Shown: positions 43,786 through 51,202 of the stretch, one piece after another
Layout: each line of letters starts with the position of its first letter
Position numbering within the stretch: position 1 is the first letter of the stretch
NCBI GenBank assembly: GCA_947488085.1
Contig: CANKYI010000001.1
Coordinates: 310,001 to 374,000 of the forward strand
Length of the DNA: 64,000 bases
Direction of reading: 5' to 3'
Source: an uncultured Erythrobacter sp.
Lineage (GTDB): Bacteria > Pseudomonadota > Alphaproteobacteria > Sphingomonadales > Sphingomonadaceae
Made by a program: the position numbers and the translations under genes
The notes under the pieces: model-generated
Databases searched by the model: none
The model's input: only the letters and a program-made list of their open reading frames with translations
What the model was told of the DNA's origin: nothing

Positions 43786-44762
43786 TGCGCGCCGACTTTT
43801 TCGTGGTCGGGCGATTTGTCTTTGGCTGACAATTCGCCTGCGTCTTCCTTCATCTTCATTTTCTTGAAGGTGTCGTATTCGTTGACCCCGCCCATATCCC
43901 GCTTTTGCCAGCGGGTTGCAAAACCGCGTGGGTAGCGGCTGTCATCGTCCTTACGGCCATCCTCTGACCAGAGCAGCGGGAACAGGTCGCCCTCGGGCTT
44001 TTCGCCGTCGAGCATTTCGTCAAAGCTGACGCCTGCTATGTTGAGGCAATCGGGGCGCGGGGCCCAGCGAATGTCATCGCCAAACACGCGCTGAGACACA
44101 GCGACGCGCCAATCATCGGTCGGATTGCCGGCGGAATAATGCAGGACCCATGGGTTCACCACCAGGATATCGCCCGGATCCATTTCCCATTGCAGAAAGC
44201 GCAGACCTTCTTCGCCGCGGCGGCTCTCAATTTCCGGGTGCGGCACGCGGTCATCAGGCTTGATCATTTTGCGCGCATTCGGGCTGAACAGCCAATAGGG
44301 CACATCATCATGCTGCGTTCCGGCGAGCACTTCGAGGCAGTTTTCTTTCACAATCGGGGTCAGCGGGATCCACAGGGATGGGACCATCTTGCCCTCAACC
44401 GGGAACGCCATCCGGTCGCAATGCCACAGCGTCGCCGCATCCGACTGCGGCGGTTTGGCGAAGAATTCATCGAAGAAGAACCGAATCTCCTTCGATTGCA
44501 TCACTTTGCCAGCGGCCTCTGCAATTGGGCCTTCGAACACCATCTTGCGGTATTCCGGGATGCAGCGCGCCATATAACGGCCCGGGATCGTCGGCAGCAG
44601 GCCAACGTCTTTCTTATCGACGATGACATCGCGCGCGACCGGCAACAGCATGTCAATCCAGTCCTGATGCAGCACCTTTCGGAGGCATACCGCACCATCA
44701 CGATTATAGGTGTCGATGTCTTCCTGCGTAATGTCGCGCAGCGGGCTTGTGTTTAAAGGCAT
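43782..44762 (-). CDS. Phytanoyl-CoA dioxygenase family oxygenase
   Basis: A 326-residue Fe(II)/2-oxoglutarate oxygenase. HCD in ATLWHCDRM is the facial-triad His-x-Asp, the distal His is in VLHYSAGN, and WRVAVSQRVFGDD should carry the 2-oxoglutarate Arg. It leads the minus-strand operon with the two GST genes, divergent from the monooxygenase operon. Starts possible at 44762 (chosen, MPLNTSPL) or 44789. Confidence 0.85.
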   Translation of the reverse strand: MPLNTSPLRDITQEDIDTYNRDGAVCLRKVLHQDWIDMLLPVARDVIVDKKDVGLLPTIPGRYMARCIPEYRKMVFEGPIAEAAGKVMQSKEIRFFFDEFFAKPPQSDAATLWHCDRMAFPVEGKMVPSLWIPLTPIVKENCLEVLAGTQHDDVPYWLFSPNARKMIKPDDRVPHPEIESRRGEEGLRFLQWEMDPGDILVVNPWVLHYSAGNPTDDWRVAVSQRVFGDDIRWAPRPDCLNIAGVSFDEMLDGEKPEGDLFPLLWSEDGRKDDDSRYPRGFATRWQKRDMGGVNEYDTFKKMKMKEDAGELSAKDKSPDHEKVGAH

Positions 44763-44833
44763 AGTCGCGTTCCTGTTTGGTTGATGCATGGATATGCGAT
44801 CCTCAAACCACGCATAAGTTCACCAACTCTTCG

Positions 44834-44850
44834 TAACCGCCGGTTGGATA
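44834..44850. promoter_or_regulatory. Island operator, copy 5a (divergent dioxygenase/monooxygenase region)
   Basis: Reads TAACCG CCGGT TGGATA, exactly 30 bases upstream (centre to centre) of copy 5b, so both sit on the same face of the helix. Confidence 0.5.
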
Positions 44851-44863
44851 ATCCAAACTGCAC

Positions 44864-44880
44864 TTACCGCAGTGCGGACA
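44864..44880. promoter_or_regulatory. Island operator, copy 5b
   Basis: Reads TTACCG CAGTG CGGACA with the perfect core CCGCA-G-TGCGG. Lies between the divergent phytanoyl-type dioxygenase and FAD-monooxygenase operons. Confidence 0.65.
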
Positions 44881-44952
44881 GATGATCCAATCGCCAGAGC
44901 TGCCTGGCACATCACTTCTATTGTCCGCCTGCTGATTTTAGCGGAGTGTAAA

Positions 44953-46158
44953 ATGCGGGAATACAGAACGAAAATCGTCGTGGCCGGCGCAGGGCCCGTT
45001 GGTAGCGTTGCTGCGTATCTGCTTGCCGAGCAAGGGATCGATGTCCTGCTGCTTGAAGAGCACGAAGACTGTGCCCTCGATTTACGGGCGTCGACTTTTC
45101 ATCCGCCGACCTTGGAGATGCTGGACGATTTTGGCATTACCGAAAAGCTGATCGAGATGGGGCTGAAAGCTCCAGTCTATCACTTCCGCGAACGCCAAAC
45201 CGGTGAAGTCATCGACTTTGACATGTCAGAGATCGCTGACCGCACGCGTTTCCCATTCAGGGTCCAATGCGAACAATATCATCTGTCGCGTATGCTGTCT
45301 GATGCGGTCGATGGTGCGGCCAACGCGGAGGTGTTGTTCAATCACCGCGTGATCGGCTTTAATCAAGACAGCGCCGGGGTTGAGGTCTTTGCCGAAACTC
45401 CACATGACGTGGTTAAGATCAATGCAGACTTCCTGATTGGGGCGGACGGCTCAAACAGTATGGTCAGAAAGTGGCTCGATACGGGCTTTGACGGGTTCAC
45501 TTACCCCGAAAAATTCCTTTGTTTCACAACTACAGAGCCATTGGAAGATCATCTGCCGAACCTGTGCCATGTGAACTATGTTTCTGACCCCGAAGAATGG
45601 ATGGTCCTTTTGCGAGTGCCGTCACTCTGGCGGGTGCTCGTGCCAGCGAAAGAGCATCAGTCGGATGCAGAATTGCTGGCGGACGCGAAGAAAAACGATG
45701 TGTTTGATCGCTTGGTCGGATCCGGCGACAGGGTCACGACCGCTCATCGCACCATTTACCGGGTGCACCAACGAGTTGCGAAAACATTCCGCAAAGGGCG
45801 TGTGTCAGTGATCGGCGATGCCGCTCATCTCAACAATCCCATCGGTGGTTTTGGAATGAATAGCGGCATCCATGATGCCTTTAATCTGTGTGAGAAGCTG
45901 GTTGGCATCTACAAAAATGGCCGCGATACTGACACCGAGCTAAGCCGGTTTGATCGCCAGCGGCGTACGACCACGCATGACTTTATTCAGGCGCAAACGA
46001 TCAAGAATATGGAATACCTCTCCGCAGGTCAGGCCGAAGTGCATGCGAAACGCAAGCAGGCTATGTTGGAAACGCAGCAGGACCCGATCAAACGGCGTCA
46101 GTTCCTGATCAGGCAATCTATGATTGAATGTCTGGAAGAGGAGCGCGAAGTCGCCTGA
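44953..46158 (+). CDS. FAD-dependent monooxygenase, MhpA/phenol-hydroxylase type
   Basis: A 401-residue class A flavin monooxygenase. IVVAGAGPVGSVAAYLLA, the DG motif LIGADGSNSMVRKWL and GDAAHLNNPIGGFGMNSG identify it. The group hydroxylates phenolic and pyridinolic rings, and some members cleave such rings. Start at 44953 with GGAG seven bases before; a long 5' extension of the frame is rejected. First gene of a five-gene operon (TGATG overlap to the next). Confidence 0.9.
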   Translation: MREYRTKIVVAGAGPVGSVAAYLLAEQGIDVLLLEEHEDCALDLRASTFHPPTLEMLDDFGITEKLIEMGLKAPVYHFRERQTGEVIDFDMSEIADRTRFPFRVQCEQYHLSRMLSDAVDGAANAEVLFNHRVIGFNQDSAGVEVFAETPHDVVKINADFLIGADGSNSMVRKWLDTGFDGFTYPEKFLCFTTTEPLEDHLPNLCHVNYVSDPEEWMVLLRVPSLWRVLVPAKEHQSDAELLADAKKNDVFDRLVGSGDRVTTAHRTIYRVHQRVAKTFRKGRVSVIGDAAHLNNPIGGFGMNSGIHDAFNLCEKLVGIYKNGRDTDTELSRFDRQRRTTTHDFIQAQTIKNMEYLSAGQAEVHAKRKQAMLETQQDPIKRRQFLIRQSMIECLEEEREVA

Positions 46159-46928
46159 TGCCGATAAAGCCGCGTCCAAATCCTGATGCCCAGGGCTCTC
46201 GCAGGCTGTTTGGCGTTTTGGGGCCATCGACCAATACGATCGTGCAGCCGGACTTTGACGATTTGCGTGTGCCGGGTGTGACCAACCATTACAGCCGGAT
46301 TGTGGTCGAGGACGCTCAGGCGATCTCGGACGAGACCTTTATGGCGGGCACGCTGGAAATTTCGCGCAACACCTTTGAGGCGGTGCGCGGCGTGCTCACC
46401 TGCAATCCCGATTATCTCGTGATGGGCATGTCTGCCGTAACATTTTACGGCGGCGCCGAGGGCGCGCAGCAATGGCGCGACAATATCGAAAGCGAAGCGG
46501 GCCTAAAGCTCTGCACCGGATCGCAATCGCTGATTGAGGCGTTCAAGGCCTATGGCGGCAACATAAAAAAGATCGCGGTCCTCTCGCCATATTTCCCGTC
46601 GGCCAATGCGCATGTCGCCCATTTTATGAGCGATCACGGGATTGATGTGGTGCGAGATACTTGCCTACGCTGCCCCAGCTGGACCGCGATTGCGCAAGTG
46701 CCAACCGAGACGCTTCGCGATGAGCTAAAGGCGCTGGATGGCGATGATATTGATGCTTTGGTGCAGGTTGGGACTAACCTGTCGATGACTCGACTAGCGG
46801 CGGCCGCAGAAATGTATCTTGGCAAGCCGGTGATTGCGATCAACACCGCGACGTACTGGAATGCACTGCGCCAGAACAATATCACCGATAAAGTGTATGG
46901 CTTTGGCCGGTTGATGGAAGAATTTTAG
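46158..46928 (+). CDS. Asp/Glu-racemase-fold enzyme (maleate isomerase/arylmalonate decarboxylase group) lacking both catalytic Cys
   Basis: A 256-residue protein of the maleate-isomerase/AMDase group. Blocks: RLFGVLGPSTNT, the YLVMGMSAVTFYGG segment, IKKIAVLSPYF and the ALVQVGTNLSMT segment. In maleate isomerase both of these last two loops hold catalytic Cys (CTSG and SCTN); here they read MGMSAV and VGTNLS. AMDase keeps only the second Cys, so this enzyme is unlike both. Start overlaps the previous stop (TGATG). Confidence 0.78.
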   Translation: MPIKPRPNPDAQGSRRLFGVLGPSTNTIVQPDFDDLRVPGVTNHYSRIVVEDAQAISDETFMAGTLEISRNTFEAVRGVLTCNPDYLVMGMSAVTFYGGAEGAQQWRDNIESEAGLKLCTGSQSLIEAFKAYGGNIKKIAVLSPYFPSANAHVAHFMSDHGIDVVRDTCLRCPSWTAIAQVPTETLRDELKALDGDDIDALVQVGTNLSMTRLAAAAEMYLGKPVIAINTATYWNALRQNNITDKVYGFGRLMEEF

Positions 46929-46948
46929 GATAATCCCAGGGGTAATCG

Positions 46949-47872
46949 ATGTTCCAATATGACTACGTCCCGCTGCCACAGCGCAAGCCACTGCGTTGGC
47001 CGGGTGGCGCGAAGGTCGCGCTGATGATGACCATCAATCTGGAAACATGGGATCTGGTGAAGGACACGGATCAGCCCTATTATGCGGGCGGCCCGGCTTT
47101 GTTGCCCAATGCCTTGGCCGGGCGCATTCCTGACTACCCGAACTACAGCTGGCGCGAATATGGGCAACGCGTGGGCGTGTGGCGGATGTTCGACATGTTT
47201 GACGAGGTAGGCGTGAAGCCAGCCTGCACCGTCAACGCCGTCACTTTTGAACGGCGCAAGGCAATGGCCGATGCCTGCCTTGAGCGCGGTGGGGAACTGA
47301 TCGCGCACAATTATGAGCAAGGCGAATTGCTGACCGATTTTCACGACGACATCGATGCAGAGCGCGATATCATCCGCCGCTCGGTCGCGATGTATGAAGA
47401 GCATACTGGCCGCAAACCGAAGGTTTGGCTTTCCTCCTCACTGCGCGGAACGCTCAACACGCCGACTATCCTCGTTGAGGAAGGGTTCAAGGCATATTGC
47501 GACATCATGAATGATGATCAGCCCTATATGATCCGCACTGATGCGGGGCCGATTGTCGCGACGCCATATTCCAATGTCATCAACGACTTCACCATCCTGA
47601 CGCGCAACAATCGCACCACAGATGAGTACCGCGATCTGCTGATTGAGGAGCTGAGCGTGCTCCAGAAGGAAGGCGAGAAAACCGGCCGGATCATGAATGT
47701 CGGCCTGCACCCGCATGTCTCTGGCCGCGCCTATACGATCCGTGCGCTTCGCGAGTTTATCGAATATGCGAAGGGTCTGGACGGTGTGTGGTGGGCAACG
47801 CGCGAGGAAATCGCGGATTGGTACGCCGAAAACCACGAAGATCACATTCCCGGCCAGCTGACGCAAAGTTGA
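46949..47872 (+). CDS. Polysaccharide-deacetylase-family protein, PuuE/allantoinase-like
   Basis: A 307-residue NodB-fold protein. YGQRVGVWRMFDMFDEVGVKP and ELIAHNYEQGE match the metal-independent allantoinase PuuE group more than true chitin-type deacetylases; the usual His-x3-His zinc pair is not present. Family members hydrolyse cyclic or linear amides. It follows the racemase-like gene by 20 bases with a plausible Shine-Dalgarno. Confidence 0.8.
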   Translation: MFQYDYVPLPQRKPLRWPGGAKVALMMTINLETWDLVKDTDQPYYAGGPALLPNALAGRIPDYPNYSWREYGQRVGVWRMFDMFDEVGVKPACTVNAVTFERRKAMADACLERGGELIAHNYEQGELLTDFHDDIDAERDIIRRSVAMYEEHTGRKPKVWLSSSLRGTLNTPTILVEEGFKAYCDIMNDDQPYMIRTDAGPIVATPYSNVINDFTILTRNNRTTDEYRDLLIEELSVLQKEGEKTGRIMNVGLHPHVSGRAYTIRALREFIEYAKGLDGVWWATREEIADWYAENHEDHIPGQLTQS

Positions 47873-47879
47873 TCCGCGG

Positions 47880-48716
47880 ATGCGCGCGATCGAAAAAGCC
47901 TATGCCGCGATAGTTGAGGGGCAGGTCCATCTGCACCGCTCCGCCGGGGGTCAAAGCGGTGGCTTGCCGCTGGTCATGCTCCACGCGTCCCCGTCTTCTT
48001 CGATGTCACTATTGCCGCTGATCCAAGAGGTGGATGAACGCCGCGAGCTGATAGCCTTTGACACGCCCTGCAATGGTCAATCTTGTGCACCTGACGCTGA
48101 CGATCCGGAGATTGGTGAGTTTGCCGATATGCTGGACCGGGCGTGCGATGCGCTCGGCCTTAGTGAGATCGCGCTCTATGGTACGCACACCGGCGCGCAT
48201 ATTGCGACCGCTTGGGCGCTGGCGCGGCCTGATCGTGTGAAAGCGCTCGCGCTGGACGGGGTTGCGCTGCTCGATGCGGAGCTTCGCCAGGAGATGCTGG
48301 CTGAATATGCGCCGCCCAAACAGCCCGACGACAGCGGCAGCCAGTTCCATTGGGCGTGGCAATATATCCGCGATCAGATGATCTTCTTTCCGCATTATCG
48401 CAAGGATGCCGCGCACCGCCGTGAGGGCGGGGTGTTCGATGCCCGCCTGCTGCATGAGCTGGTGCTCGATGTGCTCAATAATCTTGAGAGCTATCACATG
48501 CCCTACCGCGCCGTGTTTCGGCACGAAGTGCGCGCTGATCTGAAGCGGTTGGCGCTGCCGACATTGGTGCTACGCGATGGGGGCGGGCCGCTCGACCCGG
48601 CAGCGGGAGAGCTGTCGACCCTGATCGCTCATGCCCAGCTGGTCAGCGATTGCGCCGAGCCTGCGGCCAAGGCGGCGGCGATAGAGGCCTTTTTGTCGGA
48701 GTTTGAAAATGAGTGA
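47880..48716 (+). CDS. Alpha/beta-hydrolase-fold protein with His at the nucleophile position
   Basis: A 278-residue alpha/beta-hydrolase fold (VMLHASPSSS oxyanion strand, FDTPCNGQS). The nucleophile elbow, normally G-x-S-x-G, reads YGTHTGAHIA, so the nucleophile position is His rather than Ser, Cys or Asp. The acidic and C-terminal His positions are also unclear. It may be non-hydrolytic or use other residues. Co-directional operon; overlaps the SDR gene start. Confidence 0.8.
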   Translation: MRAIEKAYAAIVEGQVHLHRSAGGQSGGLPLVMLHASPSSSMSLLPLIQEVDERRELIAFDTPCNGQSCAPDADDPEIGEFADMLDRACDALGLSEIALYGTHTGAHIATAWALARPDRVKALALDGVALLDAELRQEMLAEYAPPKQPDDSGSQFHWAWQYIRDQMIFFPHYRKDAAHRREGGVFDARLLHELVLDVLNNLESYHMPYRAVFRHEVRADLKRLALPTLVLRDGGGPLDPAAGELSTLIAHAQLVSDCAEPAAKAAAIEAFLSEFENE

Positions 48717-49455
48717 AGCCGTCTATCTCGTCGCCGGTGCCAGCTCTGGCATGGGGCGCGCGGCCGCATTGCACCTTGGCAAAATGGGTGGGCGCGTGGT
48801 TGTTGCCGCGCGGCGCAAAGCGGCCTGCGCGCAGGTTGCGGATCAGATCAATGCTGACGGCGGATCAGCTTTCGTGCAGCAATTCGATGGCACCGACCCG
48901 CAAAGCGTGGCGAACCTGGTCAAGTGGATTCGCGAGGAATTCGGTCGGCTCGACGGCGCGTTCAACAACCTTGGCGATACGGTCGGCGAGGGGCCTTTGC
49001 ACGAGATGACGCAGGACCGCTGGCGCGCGAGCCTGGCGGTCAATCTCGATTCCGTCTTTCACTTGATGCGCGCGGAAATCCCGCTGATGCTCGAAAATGG
49101 CGGCGGGGCAATCGTCAACAACAGTTCCACCGGGGGCCTTCGCGGCACTCGCGGGCTATCGGACTATTCTGCGGCGAAATGGGGGCTGATCGGCCTGACC
49201 AAATCGGCCGCGATCGAATATGCGGCTCAGGGCCTTAGGATCAATGCGATCGCGCCGGGCATCACCGAAACCGAGAAATTCAAAGAGTTTCAGCAGAACA
49301 TGCCTGAGCTGTTTGAAACGCTTAAGACAGAAATCCCCATCGACCGGTTTGGTGCGATGGAGGAAATCGCTGAGACCGTTGGCTGGTTGATGAACAAGGC
49401 GCCCGGCTATCTCAACGGGACGGTGATCCCAATTGATGGCGCGCGCACTGCCTAG
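48709..49455 (+). CDS. Short-chain dehydrogenase/reductase
   Basis: A 248-residue classical SDR: nucleotide loop VAGASSGMGRA, NNLG, catalytic Ser in IVNNSSTGG, YSAAKWG (Tyr-x3-Lys). Substrate unknown; likely oxidises or reduces a hydroxy/oxo intermediate of the pathway. Converges on the aldehyde dehydrogenase, 4-base overlap. Confidence 0.9.
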   Translation: MSEAVYLVAGASSGMGRAAALHLGKMGGRVVVAARRKAACAQVADQINADGGSAFVQQFDGTDPQSVANLVKWIREEFGRLDGAFNNLGDTVGEGPLHEMTQDRWRASLAVNLDSVFHLMRAEIPLMLENGGGAIVNNSSTGGLRGTRGLSDYSAAKWGLIGLTKSAAIEYAAQGLRINAIAPGITETEKFKEFQQNMPELFETLKTEIPIDRFGAMEEIAETVGWLMNKAPGYLNGTVIPIDGARTA

Positions 49456-50966
49456 TGGATCGCGCAGACCGTCTTTAGCTCGAGATAGTTTTCAAGCGCC
49501 GCTTGCCCGCTGTCACGGCCCCAGCCTGATTGCTTCATCCCGCCAATCGGCAGCGATGCGTCATACATGGCGTGGCCATTGATCCAGACGGTCCCTGCAC
49601 GAATGGCATTAGCAAAACGCAGTCCGTTGGAGAGCGACTCCGTCCAAACCCCGGAGGCAAGGCCATATTCGCTGTCATTCGCAGCGTTGATGACTTCATC
49701 AGGATCATCAAAGGCACTCGCGACCAGAACGGGTCCGAATATTTCCTCACGCACAATGCTCATGTCCGGCGTCACGTCCGTCAAAACGGTAGGCGTCACA
49801 AATGTTCCGTTCGGTCCGGCAATATCGCCGCCACACAGGATGCTGGCACCGTCGCGCTTGCCGCTATCGATAAATTCGCCGACTTTGCTGCTGTGTTCGC
49901 GTGAGACGAGTGGACCCATCTGAGTGGATTGGTCGAGGCCATGACCCAGCTTGATGCTTCGTGCGATCTCAGCAATTCCTTGTGTGACCCGGTCGAAGAC
50001 TGATCTGTGACAATAGAGCCGCGACCCTGCGATGCAGACCTGGCCACCATTGAAAAAGATCGCGTTTGCTGCGCCTTGGATTGCTGCATCGATATCAGCG
50101 TCGTCCATCACGATCACGGGTGATTTTCCGCCCAGCTCCAGCGTCACTTTCTTCAAATTGCCTTTTGCCGCGTCAAGTATCCGGCGTCCGGTTGCGGTCG
50201 ATCCGGTGAAGGCAATCTTGTCGACGCCTGAATGCTCCGCGAGTGCCTGTCCGGCCTCTGCACCGTAGCCGCAGACCAGATTGATGACGCCATCTGGAAG
50301 GCCCGCTTCAGCCATTAATTCCACTAGACGAACTGCGGTAAGCGATGTGTTCTCAGCAGGCTTGAGCACCACGGTGCATCCTGCGGCCAAAGCAGGTGCC
50401 AGTTTCATCGCCGTAAGGACCAACGGTGAGTTCCACGGCACAATCGCGCCGACAACGCCAACCGGCTCTTTTTGCGTGTAGGCGAAAACCTCTTTGCCCT
50501 CAGGCTGGTAGCTGATTGAGGTCGGGATTGTTGACCCTTCGATCTTTGTCGCAAGGCCTGAAAAATAGCGGAACTGTCCGACCGCGCCGGGGATCTCGGC
50601 CCAGCGCCCTACATAAAGAGCCTTGCCTTGATCGAGCGTTTCCAACTCCGCAAGCTCATCAATGTTCTCTTCGATCAAGTCAGCGATACGCCAAAGAATC
50701 TTGGCGCGCTCCATCGGTACCATCTTTGACCACCGGCCATCATCAAACGCCTCTCGGGCCGCAGCGACAGCTGTATCAATATCCGCGGAGTTGGAGCGTT
50801 GCAGCGAACCGATGCATTCGCCTGTGGCCGGGTCGAGCGTTTCGAAAGTGTTTCCTGAAACGCTTGGGCACCATGCTCCGTTGATAAAATTGTGATGCTC
50901 GCGTCGGTCGATGAAAGCTTGTGCGTGAGGGCTTGGGCTCGGTAGGTCAAAAGCAAGATCGGTCAT
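49452..50966 (-). CDS. NAD(P)-dependent aldehyde dehydrogenase (second)
   Basis: A 504-residue ALDH: catalytic Cys in FFNGGQVCIAGSRLY, Glu in LELGGKSPV, NAD loop AFTGSTATGRRI. Typical of PuuC/phenylacetaldehyde-type enzymes in layout. It is divergent from the TonB receptor gene, with an island operator between them. Confidence 0.92.
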   Translation of the reverse strand: MTDLAFDLPSPSPHAQAFIDRREHHNFINGAWCPSVSGNTFETLDPATGECIGSLQRSNSADIDTAVAAAREAFDDGRWSKMVPMERAKILWRIADLIEENIDELAELETLDQGKALYVGRWAEIPGAVGQFRYFSGLATKIEGSTIPTSISYQPEGKEVFAYTQKEPVGVVGAIVPWNSPLVLTAMKLAPALAAGCTVVLKPAENTSLTAVRLVELMAEAGLPDGVINLVCGYGAEAGQALAEHSGVDKIAFTGSTATGRRILDAAKGNLKKVTLELGGKSPVIVMDDADIDAAIQGAANAIFFNGGQVCIAGSRLYCHRSVFDRVTQGIAEIARSIKLGHGLDQSTQMGPLVSREHSSKVGEFIDSGKRDGASILCGGDIAGPNGTFVTPTVLTDVTPDMSIVREEIFGPVLVASAFDDPDEVINAANDSEYGLASGVWTESLSNGLRFANAIRAGTVWINGHAMYDASLPIGGMKQSGWGRDSGQAALENYLELKTVCAIH

Positions 50967-51104
50967 TGCGAGTCTGGTTCCCTTGTGCGCGTCTTTTCGT
51001 GTCAGCCTAGATAAGGAGCAGCAATTTTAATGCGCGATCTTTCTGAACGATTTTCACCGAAGCGTGGATAGCCAGAAGTTTGAAAAGCATTTTACGGAGC
51101 TGTT

Positions 51105-51121
51105 TACCCGCCAATCGGATA
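51105..51121. promoter_or_regulatory. Island operator, copy 6 (before the TonB receptor)
   Basis: Reads TACCCG CCAAT CGGATA, about 80 bases upstream of the TonB-receptor start and divergent to the aldehyde dehydrogenase gene. Confidence 0.65.
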
Positions 51122-51202
51122 AACGATGAAAGCATCTACGACTGGCTTGCGCGCTGAGTCAGTCAGATTGCGGGAATCACAACTGTTGGGGAGTTCTTCC
51201 GC

